Positions 48,621 to 60,687 of a stretch of DNA of 64,000 bases are shown piece by piece (positions within the stretch are counted from its first letter, which is position 1; the number at the start of each line of letters is the position of its first letter). This DNA comes from Paraphysoderma sedebokerense. Lineage: Eukaryota; Blastocladiomycota; Physodermatomycetes; Physodermatales; Physodermataceae. Location: positions 49,153 to 113,152 of the forward strand of contig JAHLJZ010000075.1 in the NCBI GenBank assembly GCA_025602915.1, given 5' to 3'. Under the pieces are notes generated by a model. It was not told the origin of the DNA. It worked only from the letters and a program-made list of their open reading frames with translations, and searched no databases. The translations under genes were made by a program, and so were the position numbers.

Positions 48621-50300
48621 ATGGCCTCGGGATTATTCTCATTTCTCAAGCGGTCTCTTGACACTGTCGGAAGAGATGCCGGAAAAGGTTCTCCATCTTA
48701 ATTAAATTTACTTTCATCTTGGTGGGCATGGGTTCCGAACATTCTATCGTCGATTTCCGATTGAAACTGGCTCTTTTTTCTAGGAATATAGAATAGATTT
48801 AAACAGATTAGTTATTTCTGTTCCTGATTTTACGAGAATTTTATTTGCCAATTCATCAACTACATCATTTCAGATCTACTCGTACTCCTGAATTACAAGT
48901 CGCTAACTCACTCTTAACCCTTCTCTTTATATAATTCCTCTCGTAATTTAATAACTTCGACCATCACTATCGGAATAGTTTTTTCCTTCTCTCTCCCGAA
49001 AATAGAGAGATCTAAGACATTATATAATTTACATTCCAAAAACGACGTGCAGAAATGGGTGGTCGGTTCGGATAAAGATATTGGAGGTTTGTTTTGGCAT
49101 CATTTGTGTAGCCATCATTGCATAGAACTTTCTTTAGTAATGATGGCCTCATGTATTTGTGCATTTTATGTGCCTGGTAATTTCAGGACAATTGAGCTGA
49201 CTGAGAACCATAATTGACGCTGTAGGTTATTCAAATGCGAAGTTTGACTGGGTTGATGGCTTTGGTTTGTTTACTCTTTTTCCTTGAGTTGCAGTCTAAT
49301 TGGAATCATAGCTGCTACCAAAATATTTACGGGCAAATAGAGAGAGAGATTGCAATCTTTAACATTCAATGCCTTAATTATTGATACGAATCAGCGAAAT
49401 TCCATGGATCAATATCACACCAAATCCCCCCCAACACAAGAGTAGCTAAATCAGGATATGCTGCTATAAAAGCGAAGGTATATTAATTTGATTCTCTTTA
49501 ATCTTTTTTGTTTTCCTTTAACAACCAAATATCTGTTATCTTTAGAAATTGCCGTACACCCTATTTGGCCATCCGACGCATGATGTCTCCGATTTCAGAT
49601 TTATTATGCTTCGATTAAAATCGAATGATGCACTTAAAAGACAGTACTATGTGAATATACAGGTTGACAGCTATGTCGAGGAAGATTTATATCAGTTTCC
49701 TTTGCTGTTAGACAAGCGGATCGGAGACGGCGGCTGGATGGATGTGATGGTATGACCACTTTACTGGTTCTTTTCAATGACGTAACTTCCATATTTATTA
49801 ACTTCGCTTGAATTCAAAAGATCCCTTTTCGATCATTTGTTCTCACTCATCGTGGATTCATTCTCTCGCACCAACGTCCTATTCCGCGTTCCTCCGTGCT
49901 ATCAGTTGGCTTATCAACCACTACACCCGGTTCCTTCGATCTTCAACTAGATTCCATCAGAACTGCCAACCCTGAGGGCGAAAGTGAAGCAGAAATTGAA
50001 AGGGACTTGATGTGGAAAGGGGAAGAAGAGTGGGTTGACCATCTCCGAGTGGAGAACTGTCAGTCGTCCAGTGAAGAACATTCTTCTACCGTCAATACGA
50101 CAATGAACACAGCAAATCCAAAGACGGAAAAACAACCGGCGTCAGATAGCGATTTTGACAGTCGGTTAGATGGACAAGGTGGGGTGGTTGATAAGATGGT
50201 CGAGAAGGGTGAAGTAGGCGTAAGTGATAGTGGAGTTATAATAGACAAGATTAGTGAAGGCGATGTATTGAAGGGCAGATTAGGTGACACTGAAAGTTAA
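48621..50300 (+). CDS. Complex I intermediate-associated protein 30 (CIA30/NDUFAF1 family)
   Basis: A chaperone that assists assembly of mitochondrial NADH dehydrogenase. Exons are 48621-48687, 49006-49086, 49226-49264, 49395-49477, 49546-49749, 49821-50300, 317 residues, all in phase. The jelly-roll CIA30 domain (residues ~28-210) shows QKWVVGSDKDIGGYS, KFHGSISHQIP, SGYAAIKAK, DFRFIMLRLKSN, IPFRSFVLTHRG and VLSVGLS. The N terminus is short (LKRSLDTVGRDAG), and a typical presequence is weak. The C-terminal 90 residues are acidic and Ser/Glu-rich, a likely disordered extension. Two introns use GTTTGT and one a GTTCTC donor. Confidence 0.92.
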
Positions 50301-50446
50301 TCAACTGGTAGTTTTAGGTCATTATTTGTTGGAATACACAAATTCTCTCGAAGATATCATAAATTTTTTATTTGATACCGAGTGTGTTTTTGGATAATTT
50401 GACTGGTTGGCTCCTCTCTTTAGGGCCTAATTCTTCTTAAATTGGT

Positions 50447-50650
50447 ATGTCTATCAATGAGAGTGCTCAACTTAAAATAACCTTTGCAAGAGTTAATCAG
50501 ATGATCTACATATTTGGCCTGGCAGTGATTTTTTCGACAATCGTACCACTGTCGAGTGCGCTCACGACTCCTTGCTTTAAAAGTAAACCCTCAAAAGCGT
50601 CTTCTTCCGCTAGCGCCATGACTTACTCCTCAACTGAGTCACTCCGATAA
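50447..50650 (+). CDS. Small possible secreted peptide
   Basis: A 67-codon frame. From an internal ATG at about 50501 it would start with a hydrophobic stretch (IYIFGLAVIFSTIVPLSSA), then a short Ser/Lys-rich tail. No homologue is known to me. It lies within the 436 bp between CIA30 and the deacylase gene. Confidence 0.25.
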   Translation: MSINESAQLKITFARVNQMIYIFGLAVIFSTIVPLSSALTTPCFKSKPSKASSSASAMTYSSTESLR

Positions 50651-50736
50651 GATTGATATAAACTCAATTTGCACTCAGCATAGCGCTCTATTGTTCTTCT
50701 ATTTATTTTTCGCATCGATTAGATTGACAAATTGAG

Positions 50737-51532
50737 ATGAAAGCCGTTTTGCAACGAGTAACTTCTGCATCGGTCACCGTAGACAGCAAAATCGTCAGTT
50801 CGATTGGCCGGGGGTTTTGTGTTCTGATCGGTATAGCAACTTGCGACACAGAGGACGATATGGACTATATGTATGTAAATATAAAATCCTACCGTTGTAG
50901 ATTTTTTAGTGCACTCAATGCACATTGCTCGGCTTGCATTTTTTTTTTGTGCGGCCGACTTGGACTGCTAATTCTGGTTTACTAACGGCAAACATATTTG
51001 TAAAACAGTATCAAGAAGCTTTTGACTCTTAAGTTATTCCCTGCTGTAACTGAAACATCTACAAAACAGTGGGCTAAAAATATTCAAGACATACAAGGAG
51101 AAATTCTTTGTGGTGAGTTATCTTGAATCTTATTCATTTGCTTTGCGCTTTTAATTTCTAAACAAAGTATTATGGTTTCCGTCTTAAATTCAGTATCACA
51201 ATTCACATTACATGCGACAACTCAAAAAGGGACAAAACCAGATTTTCATAGAGCTATGCCGCCACCGACGTCAAAAGAATTTTACGATAGATTTTTAATG
51301 AAAATAAGGCAACAATATTCATCGGGCACAAATGCAGAAGAGGAGAGGATAAAAGGTGTGTTCTTTTCTGCTTTCAAAGTACTTTTTTGATTAAATGTCA
51401 CCAAATCACGGAAACGATTTTGTCGGCTAACTTCCTGTTAACCTTCCAGACGGCGTTTTCGGGGCGATGATGTCGGTCAATATAGTCAATGACGGACCAG
51501 TGACAATTGTGGTAGATTCTAGGAATAAATGA
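50737..51532 (+). CDS. DTD1: D-aminoacyl-tRNA deacylase (DTD)
   Basis: It removes D-amino acids (and glycine) mischarged on tRNA. Exons 50737-50870, 51009-51112, 51194-51355, 51450-51532 keep phase and give 160 residues. Both signature motifs are present: SQFTL (usual SQFTLY) and NDGPVT (usual NxGPVT, whose Gly-cis-Pro excludes L-amino acids). The start MKAVLQRVTSASVTVD is the conserved N terminus. It acts in the cytosol. Confidence 0.96.
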
Positions 51533-52051
51533 TAGAAGATTATTTGGGAGCCCTGGCTTGTCATACTGTTATGAGTCTACGACTCTACACGAGTGTAGGG
51601 GATAGTTGAATCGCTAATGAGTCGATTGAATGCATACTTCTGTGAAGCTGTTCTACGATTATGTATTGCTTTTTTTTGCACCATAGACTTCATCTTGGAG
51701 CATTGACTTAATGTACGATTTGCTTAAACCGGATGAGTGTCACCAGGACGCCGGCATCAACAGCTCAAGGTGTCGATTACACAGCGAAAAAACGATTCAG
51801 ATTATTCCACTATTAATGGCGTCACAACATTCTTTGGACGGAAATAGCAATCGATATTATGATGGAACAATACGTATTATCTTGTCGGCCGAGTATGCGC
51901 GGTCGCTGGAGGATGCTGTTACCATTTTTATCACTGAGATTCGCGTTTTCTTTGTTATGCCTCAAATGGGCATCAGCAACAAACATTTTGGTTATAAAAG
52001 GGACTGCCCTCTAGAAATGACAAACTAGTTCTCTTTTCAGAAACTTCCATC
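51533..52051. promoter_or_regulatory. Promoter region with TATA box
   Basis: TATAAAAG at 51993-52000 lies 52 bp before the ATG of the secreted protein. A 105-codon frame (51711-52028) crosses this promoter and is not taken as a gene. Confidence 0.55.
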
Positions 52052-52777
52052 ATGCTGCTGCGAAAACAAGTCTTGACCGCTGTTGCGTTCCTCGCTGTCC
52101 TGCCTTCCATGTTACAGGCTACTCTGTCCCAGCTCCCTTTAAATGCCGAGTGTCCAACTTGTAGCGTCTGTAAAGACCCGGCTACAGGAGCTTTTAAACC
52201 TAACTGCGTTGAACCTTTAGTTGCTTATAATTGTCTGTCACCGTTCGAATTACCGGCTTGCGACAATACACCGCCATTACCTCCTCCTCCCAAGGGAGAT
52301 CAAAGCCCGCCGTTACCCCCTCCTGCGCCGCAGACTGGAGTAGTAGAAGCCAGTTCAACTGCCATGAGCACGCAAAGTGAAAATTTTGTAACTCAAACGC
52401 CGCAATCTTCGACATCGACGGCTTTAACTGGGGTGTTGACAAATACGGCAAACCCTACAAATACGGAAACACCGACGAACCCAGAACCTTCGATTAATTC
52501 GCAATCAATAGCAACCTCCACACCTGCCTTAACAAATACTGCCGATGTAACGCCTTGTGCAGCTGCACCTACGGTAACCGTAACTGTGACAGTCACATCG
52601 AGAGCTGCACTGCCTACGCCGGTGTCAAGCAATTGCGAAGCAAATTCAAAAAAAGAACTGAAAAGGGTGTCGAAAAGTCTGAAGCAAAAGCTGAAGAATA
52701 AATTAGCTTACACAAAGAAAGGAATAAAAATGCGTAACGCCAATAGGGAATCAAAAAATCAAAAGGACAAATACTAA
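52052..52777 (+). CDS. Secreted Thr/Pro-rich protein with Cys-rich head and basic tail
   Basis: A single-exon gene of 241 residues. The signal peptide (VLTAVAFLAVLPSMLQA) precedes a 45-residue segment with six cysteines (ECPTCSVC, PNC, YNC, PAC), then Pro-rich blocks (PPLPPPPKG, PPLPPPAP) and a Thr/Ser/Asn-rich stretch likely O-glycosylated. The last 45 residues are strongly basic (KKELKRVSKSLKQKLKNK). No known family. Fungal wall proteins and secreted effectors share this build, but function is unknown. A TATA box lies upstream. Confidence 0.75.
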   Translation: MLLRKQVLTAVAFLAVLPSMLQATLSQLPLNAECPTCSVCKDPATGAFKPNCVEPLVAYNCLSPFELPACDNTPPLPPPPKGDQSPPLPPPAPQTGVVEASSTAMSTQSENFVTQTPQSSTSTALTGVLTNTANPTNTETPTNPEPSINSQSIATSTPALTNTADVTPCAAAPTVTVTVTVTSRAALPTPVSSNCEANSKKELKRVSKSLKQKLKNKLAYTKKGIKMRNANRESKNQKDKY

Positions 52778-53870
52778 ATGCGCAGAGTATTCCTGTATTC
52801 ATATAATTAAAATTAATGTAGAAATCGAATAGTGTTAAATATTTAATCCCATTAATCAATAGAATTTTAATATGAACGATACATAATTCGGATTCCGCAA
52901 AGGTGTTGTATCGCATAAGATTCTCCTCAGAAGAGTACTGCAGATACTTGATACCATAACACTACTTCCTACGGAATGTGCAACCCTTACAGTTGAGAAT
53001 AGAACCAAGAATTACAATATGCAATGTTAATGTTACACTCATCTACAGCAATCCGGATAATAATGCTCCTCTGATCGATCACTGTTTAATTTTGTAAGTT
53101 TGAAATCCCTCAATGCGATGCACGAAGACCCCTACTTCGACTTTTTCAACGACACTATGATATCCAGAGATGTAGTTAACACTATAAAATCATATTTTGC
53201 TAGAAAAAAATTTGATCTTACTATCTATTACTATTTACTACACTGCAAAGATCTTATGATCTTGGAACATGTGATTTGCATTTATAATTATTGCCGCATT
53301 TTGTGTCCCAGACTGGTCATGTTCGCAGTTCGGTTGAGCAGCTTTCGGACTCTTTCGGAACAATTGACAGGTGGAAAGACATCCACTCCCGCTGTAAGTG
53401 TAGCAAGAATAATTTACATACAGAATTTAAATTGTGAATTGAGCCATGTCGATAAGACGTTAAATTAAAAGTCACAAAGCTATCGTTTTATCTGCCGAAT
53501 TCTATTGTTACTCTCCGTTGACATAATTGATACTCCGCGTTTCCTCCATCATATCCTCGACTGGAAGCGTAAGTATCTTCGGTGTATCCATAAGCAGAAC
53601 AAGAGAAACTATAATTTCCATGGAAAGCCACTATTTTGCTAATATATAGCCCATTCTCTGTCATTAGCTTATATTCGAACCTTCGTCACGACCATCAGTG
53701 AAAATTTCAACGTTCTTTCGTCAGAACGATACGCATTCATCTTCACGTATTGATAGCTCATTCGCATCCAGAAAACCCAAAAAGTTTCGTTCCGCTTTGC
53801 AATAATTTCTCTTGCCTAGATAATACTATACACCGTCTATTATTCTTACTATTGGCTGAATAGTACCAAT
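52778..53870. other. Intergenic region
   Basis: No convincing gene. A 122-codon frame at 53100-53468 has no recognisable feature and is AT-rich. Confidence 0.5.
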
Positions 53871-54116
53871 ATGAGTGAATTCATGAAAGCAGCTGTGAGT
53901 CCATCCCCGACATTGGACGGAATTCGTGCAGCGGCATCGGCCTCCACATCTCATTCGAGTTTACCGTCATCGTTATCTGCAAGTTTAGCTATTTCAGAAA
54001 AAACGTATGGGTTTTTCTTTTCTCTAGTGAGTCTTTGCGTTGTCACTGTTCAGCAAGACAGCATGAGTGGCAATCTTGATGACGCAACTTCAGAATTTCT
54101 GCTCCACTTCCAGTAA
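53871..54116 (+). CDS. Small Ser/Ala-rich hypothetical protein
   Basis: Reads MSEFMKAAVSPSPTLDG and a Ser/Ala-rich segment; an internal 66-nt stretch (54005-54070) has canonical GT..AG ends and its length is a multiple of three, so 81- and 59-residue versions are both possible. It lies directly upstream of the RasGEF gene. No splice join to the RasGEF frame was found because the intervening bases contain a stop and no further acceptor, so it is listed apart. Confidence 0.4.
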   Translation: MSEFMKAAVSPSPTLDGIRAAASASTSHSSLPSSLSASLAISEKTYGFFFSLVSLCVVTVQQDSMSGNLDDATSEFLLHFQ

Positions 54117-54255
54117 TGAAGAAATAGGACTGACTTCTATTATAACTACCCAATGTTTTTTTAAACTTTTAATACACAATTAATGCCACTCATATTTTCT
54201 CGGCCGTCATATTCGAATATATCTTTATACAATCGAAACTTCCAACGTCGCGTTC

Positions 54256-57200
54256 ATGAAACCGCATCCTCACCAATGCTCATCAACCCATTCTGCTTCC
54301 TCATCATGTCAATATATTCAACACAGTATTATTGCGCCTTGGGGTGACCCTCCCAAAGTGCTCCGAGTGCAACTTCCGGGCAACCAACACACCACTATTC
54401 AGACCCCTATCACTTCAACCATGACGGAAGTCTTCAACCAGATTGCTTCAAAACGGTCCTTAGATCCCTCACAGTACATAATGAGGTTTTTGCTGGATGG
54501 CAATAAACTGTCTCCTGTAGAAATGAATAGAACGTTGGAGAGTTATGAAGAAATACAGTACAAACTTGTGGTCATGAAGATTGGGGAAGAACAAATTGAG
54601 CTGCCTGCAGAACTTGGTACGTAGAATCACCATCATCGTTTGTATTCAATGATGGAATACCAAAGAAATGCCCATGAAATATCTTGGGACTAACTTCTTC
54701 TCATTTGTTGCTGACTATTCCAGGAGCGAAATCCGGTACTCGCAGAAAATCAGTTTTCAACACACCATCGTCCAAGCAAGTTACCGTTCGTGTTGATACA
54801 GATACATACTTCCCGAAAACAGTGACAGATCAAGCCGAGATTGCCAGAAAATTGAATTCAAATTATCAGTTGAGTTCAAGCTTACAATCTTCAGACTTAA
54901 AGTTCAGAGGTGTGGGACGAGCATTGTCGGTATTGCTCTCTGGAAAAAAGACAGTCGACCGATCATCCTCACTTAACCCCGCAATGCCGTCATCGCCTGA
55001 AAAAGAAGAACCGGATGTTACCAACATATATAACTCTGAGGCTTTCAACTCGAGTCCCTCACCCACATCGCCGTTAAGTACCATCGCTGCGTATTCAGAC
55101 ACTCTGAACACAATAAGTATACAAAATGTAACCAGTGGTGGAGAATCGTTTCCGAGCCTCGAAAGAGGTCTTGAGGGATCTCTTTCACAACAGCTATCGA
55201 ATTCAAGCAGTACCGCTGCGACATTGAAACGAAAACTAAGCACTAAATTATTCAAATCATCCGAAAAGTCAAAGAATTCAATTGTGAGTTCCAACAATAT
55301 CGAAATACTAGAGGAATCATCGACATCTGAGAGTGATTCGAATATTTCAAAAGAATACACTGGAACTGAATCCGCTGATAGTGGAGAAATGAAAAGGTCT
55401 GATTCCGACGACATTAGACACATCACTATGAAAGCATTACAGAGGTCTCCTGGGGATATCATGCACGGAGGAAGTATCAGTTCCCGATTGGGGTAGGTAT
55501 CTTTTATCATTCAGTAGAACTATATCCTGTTAGATATGTCAAAATGATCGTTTGCTAGAAATTTAACATGTCAATTTTTTCAATGTGACTTTATGTGTTT
55601 ATAGTCGAAAACGTACCTCGTCATCATCTGCCGGACAGAGTGCCCAGAGTACCACTCTACGACGATCCATGACCCGTGGACGAACTCGTACAGTTAGCGA
55701 GGGTGCCGCAATTATCCTTGAATATGGTGATTCCGGATCCGTCGATAACGCTTCGCCGTCGCTGCCAAATCTTATTCCGATCCAAATACTTCTTCCCGCC
55801 CCAGACATTTCGAACAATTTCGGTGTCGTAGCTTCCTCATCTGAAAATCAACCCACAACCTTGACCTATAAGGTCGGCCCGGAAACTGCACTGGAAAATC
55901 TCCTGCGGCATGTGTGTCGTGTCAAGAATCTTCTTTATGATATGTATACTCTAGAAGATACGAATGGACAAGTAAAGATTGAAATGGATCGGACAGTGAA
56001 TTATTACGTCAACAATGATAAATCAGTTGCTGCTGTAAAAGAATTCAAAATAGTGAAGAAAGCTAAGACATACAACTTGTTGAGTATAGTCGAAGGCGAG
56101 AAGGAAGTCATGATTATGCAGAACGTGGGTGGAAAGTATGTGTCTATTTTTCTTTCTTCCTTCTGGCAACCATGTTGTATGCTATTTAATTCCGGTCTAA
56201 ATACTAAATTCTGTTGTCTGCTAGGTTCATGGTGATGGCAGCTTCAGAAGAGCGATTGATTGAGCGAATAACGGACTCCTTTGATGATGCCACTGGTTCC
56301 GCGAGTAAGTATTTTTAGTTCGAAACTTCATTATCCAATCGTCGGCGACATATACTCATTTTCATTACTTGAATCAACGAATTAGCTGAGTACGACTACG
56401 ACTATTTAGACCAATTTCTTATGACGTATAGATCCTTCATGAAGCCTCCATTGTTATTTGATTATCTTATGGCGAGGTTTAACGCTGAACTACCGCCCGA
56501 TGCCTCGGAGGAAGACGTTGCGTTCTTCAATATGAATAAGGGCCCGACGCAGCATCGGTTAGTTGTTCCTCTCCACATATTTATTTTTTAATCTCCGCTG
56601 TGAAATGATAGAATTTGCATGATATGTACCTATCATCCAACTGATATCTTATTTGTATCATACAGTGCCGTCCAAGCATTGGGTATATGGGCAGAAAATT
56701 ATTGGCATGATTTTGCATTGAACAGCGAATTGCGTAATGACTTGGGTGAATTCATAGATGAGATTTGTCAATTCGAAGAATTCAAGGCTGCTGGTAACAG
56801 TATTAGGGAGACGATTGAGCGCCAAGTAAGATTCTGTTCTTTAAGCTCTAGAACCAAACGCAAAGGCCGATCATCACTAACTTCTCTCCTGTGTGTGCTG
56901 TGATAGACTGAAGCATATGAAAAACTTTTCAATGAACAAAGATTGAACAATCCCAATCAACGAGGCAAAATGATGGAATCGATGCTTATGACATTAAAAC
57001 CAGAAGTAGTTGCTCAACAGTTGTGCCTTTATGACTGGAGTTTGTTCCATAATATTCATGCAATTGAATATCTGAATCAAATTTGGCGAAAGAAGGAAGA
57101 CGACGAAGATACCACCCCTAGTTTGGATTTCTTTATCGCGAGGTTTGACCAGGTCAGTTTATTTTCCGTTGGATAGTTACTTAAGACCACAGAATTGGCG

Positions 57201-57971
57201 TGCTTATACTAATGCTGCCTCATTTTCTTCTGTGAATTAGGAGAGTTATTGGGTCGCCACCGAGATATGTTCAGTTAAAGATCTGAAGAAACGAACAGCT
57301 GTCTTGGTTCAGTTTATTCAGATAGCACGGGTACGCATTATCTAGTTCTATTGTAGCATATGTTTCTTCATTTTAACTTTCCTTAATTCACCTGTAATAT
57401 TTACTGTTATTATAGCTATGCCTCGAGTACAATAATTTCTTCTCTGCGTTTTCTTTGACCGCTGGATTAGGATTACGTCCCGTTGAACGACTCAAAAAAA
57501 CGTGGAAGAACTTACCAGATGATATACAGAAGAAATTTGACGAATTAACCAAGTTGTGTGATCCAAGTAGGAATATGAAAAACTATCGAGATCGTCTGGC
57601 TGGTTCTAAACCTCCCGTTGTCCCCTTCCTGCGTATGTATTCTCTTTCCTTCTCTTCCCTCTAATGCTTCATATGTCGAATGCGTGTCACATTGAAACAA
57701 ACTGACGTTATTTTTCCCGTCCACCAAAGCGATTTACTTGAAAGATCTAACTTTCTTAAACGACGGAAACGAATCGAAAGTCCGCGGATTGATAAATTTC
57801 GATAAACTAAGGATGATGGCAGGTCGAGTCAAAGAAATTACATCCACAGTCAACATCGATTACAACTTTCACAAAGATCCTACTGTGTTGAATTATCTAA
57901 AGAAACCTACAGTCGACCGAGACTTGAACAAATTGAAAGAGTTAAGTTTAGAATGCGAACCGAATAAGTAA
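54256..57971 (+). CDS. Ras guanine-nucleotide exchange factor with ubiquitin-like/RA-like repeats
   Basis: It activates a Ras/Rap GTPase. Exons include 54256-54616, 54724-55492, 55605-56135, 56225-56304 and about seven more to 57971, all in phase. A first ubiquitin-fold segment (KVLRVQLPGNQ...FNQIASKRSL, residues ~35-115) is followed by a Ser-rich region with RRKS and KRKLS sites, then a second Ras-association-like segment (LTYKVGPETALENLLRHVCRVKN). A RasGEF N-terminal domain (DYDYLDQFLMTYRSF...ALGIWAENYW) and a CDC25-like catalytic domain (VAQQLCLYDWSLFHNIHAIEYLNQIW, LVQFIQIARLCLEYNNFFSAFSLTAGL, PIYLKDLTFLNDG) follow. About 1000 residues. Upstream exons are possible. Confidence 0.9.
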
Positions 57972-58684
57972 ACCGTTGTTCATGAATGCGGAAAATACAT
58001 TCATGCGATTTTTTCATTCATATTTTAATTATTAGAGATGGGTTCGGAGTAGAGATCAAATGTAATATTATGAAGACGAGTTTGATTGTGGATGTTTCGG
58101 CCAAGGGATTTCCGATTTGAACCCTTTCATAAAGGGGTAAAAAGCCGCTGTATTATAAGACAATATAATAGTTATGATTAATATAAATATATTTGTTGTG
58201 TTCAATGTCTTAACTTTGGAAGCATGAAGATGGTTTTCGCTGTTACTGAGCAGTACGCGAAATCGCGATCGAAAACTCGCAAGAAATGACAAAAGCAGAT
58301 TGAGCTTTGAAAAAATCAATCTATCATTAGACTGCTATATGGTGTAATATTTACAATCAGTAATTTTGAGGCACCGCAAACCGATGCTTTAATCTTCAGT
58401 CTCAGTACAGCAGATGATTGGTTTTATGATAGTGAAAGTGATGAATCTGATGGCTCATCATGTTTAAAATCTTGTGAAAAAACCGCCGGTTCATTCAAGC
58501 TGTAATTATTATTTATACATTCTAACAGTGAAAATAAGTACAAAAACATACTTTCGTTGCGCTGATTTCCATTGCACTGAACACGTGACTCGTAACCACA
58601 GCGACGCTCCTAGTGAAAAAAATCCCGATCGTGGACTTTTCTCCTCAGGTTTATATCCTTTCGAAAAAGCATACCATAGTAAAA
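57972..58684. other. Intergenic region
   Basis: No supported gene. It holds the RasGEF 3' end and the promoter of eS21. Confidence 0.55.
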
Positions 58685-59266
58685 ATGCAAAACGACAAGG
58701 GTGAATTCGTTGATTTATACATTCCCAGAAAATGGTAGGTTATTGCGGTCTTTGTTTTTACAGCTCTATATTGTGTGAATCCGAGTGTAGTTCCCGTTTG
58801 TTGTGAAGGAAAACTACATTATATATTCAGGGCGCTAGAAATGGGGAAATTAACTACAAGCCGTCATGTGGAAGAATCTGTCTTTTGGTTTATTGGGTTT
58901 GGAGCCCGAATAATTTTAACTAGATCAAGTGACTAAGAATATTTTTTTTATCGGGTTTCGCTTTACATCTACTCCCATCTCGTCATCTAGCTCTGCCACC
59001 GGCCGTCTTATTGCCGCTAAGGATCACGCTTCGGTCCAAATTAACATCGGCGATGTTGATGCTTCTGGTCGCTACACCGGTACCTATAAGACCTTCGCTC
59101 TCTGTGGGTTTGTCCGTGCCAACGGTGAATCCGATGACTCTCTCAACAGATTGGCTCAGAAGTCTGGTTACTTGAAAAAGTTGGTTTTGCCTTTTCGTAT
59201 CTATGGTAGATAATTTGGATACTGACAAAACTTTAATTCTTCAGCGTCTGGTCCGCCCAACGTTAA
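58685..59266 (+). CDS. RPS21: Ribosomal protein eS21 (S21e)
   Basis: A protein of the small cytosolic ribosomal subunit. Three exons in phase: 58685-58734 ([16 protein letters not shown]), 58991-59179 ([45 protein letters not shown]) and 59245-59266 (NVWSAQR and stop). 86 residues, full family length. The first intron has a GTAGGT and the second a GTTGGT donor. Early introns near the start codon are usual for ribosomal genes. Confidence 0.97.
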
Positions 59267-59751
59267 TTTCGTCGATTTTTCTGGCGGTCGACCTTCAATG
59301 TGGATTCCGGACTTTCTCATTAGGATTAATAGTAGAAATGTGTGGACTCTGCTAGTGTAGATCGTTATGGGATGTTGTATGAATAAAGTGACTACTTGTT
59401 TAAATCTTTTGTACATTCTGAATCATCTTGCTATACTCCCACTCAACTGGAATCTGGATAATCAGGTTCAGTTATCCTCGTTTTCGCTGTCAATCGCCTC
59501 TATCTGTGTTGTCCTCTTCCGTTTGCCATTAAGATTATTTGTTGAAAACATCGAACAATTAAGCCATAAAGACTGTCGAGTACCGATGGCGGAATTTGGG
59601 GGTTATACATCATCAATCGGTTCAGAATCTAAGAGGCTTGCAATCATATTCAAACTAGGAATCAAGCCAAACTGTGATCAACGTTTGCAAAGTTCTACCA
59701 TTTCTATTCATTGCCACTTGTATTCGAGTTGCTTATGTGTAACTGCAAAAT

Positions 59752-60384
59752 TCATTGGCTCTCCAACACTACGGAAGCAACAACATATTCTCCATCATGA
59801 CTAACTGAAACGAATGACTTTTGCACAATATTGTGAAGCCCCGGAACATGAAATTTCAGTGCAGGTTTTCCTAGAAAAGTGAGATGAAGATTTCAATATA
59901 CTGTTTTCCCAGAAGTGGTTTGAGGCCGCTTTGGACGACGTTTCAACTCACGATCAACTTTCACAACTGATACATCTTTCCAAGTCAGCCGGTACTGAGG
60001 GTATAGCGCTTTGTATGTGGCTTCTTTAATCGTCCATCTGTAGTTTTCGAGAAAACAGGTTAAAAATTTAGAATTGGCGAATTTAGACACCATATGCTGG
60101 ACACGGAAATTTCCAAATGGGACAACGCTCATTAAAGGAGTAAGAGGCGGGGACAAGACTCACCGAACTCCCAAATACTTAATCATACTCTCGATATGGT
60201 CCGTGCTTAATACGCCATATTTCTCAGATAGGGCTTTGAATTCTTCAAACTCTGATACCGACAACACACGTTTGGCAAATCGAGAAAGACGCAGGTTGGG
60301 TGGGCTTTTGAGCGGGGAGTTATTTATGAGCGTTAATAACCTTGTCGTCCGCAGAATATCAATCCCGATGCCGAGAATGGGCAT
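59752..60384 (-). CDS. 4'-phosphopantetheinyl transferase, AcpS/Ppt2 type
   Basis: It attaches phosphopantetheine to acyl carrier proteins, probably the mitochondrial one. Exons: 60164-60384 (MPILGIGIDILRTTR, RFAKRVLSVSEFEEF), 59902-60037 (RWTIKEATYKALYPQYRLTWKDV) and about 59752-59870 (GKPALKFH, SVSHDGEYVVASVV). These are the metal-binding Asp/Glu and the SHD-type C-terminal motif of AcpS. Exon 2 ends in phase 0 at ACA/GTATAT, but exon 3 needs phase 1, so one base seems to be missing near 59902-59910, or the join is atypical. Otherwise the protein would stop early at 59893. Confidence 0.82.
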
Positions 60385-60687
60385 TAAACAAGTTCAGATA
60401 TGCACTGTACGGATCTCACAGAATATTTTTACGGGGTTTTCTTTGCTCGACATCTTGCTGCCAGCTGTAACTCCGTTGTGAATGGACAAAAACCAGTGTC
60501 AAATCTCGTCTCGTGAATCGTGAATCAAAATTTGAAATGTTTGGGGGGCAAATTGCCTTCAAGTTTATACGTATTTCTTGTTTAATGCATAGTAGCTATG
60601 CTTTCATAACAGCATGAATTTTACCATAGTTTTCAATTAGTCGGAATTACAACGTTTATAAGTATAAAGCATACACGAAGAGATCAA

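Noticed and set aside
51711-52028. 105-codon plus-strand frame
   Set aside because: Spans the TATA box and leader of the secreted protein; no domain or splice link.
53100-53468. 122-codon plus-strand frame
   Set aside because: Low-complexity AT-rich composition, no domain, no splice context.
54866-55510. Minus-strand frame of 214 codons
   Set aside because: It is antisense to the Ser-rich RasGEF exon 54724-55492 and has no domain; the plus strand is phase-consistent with flanking exons.
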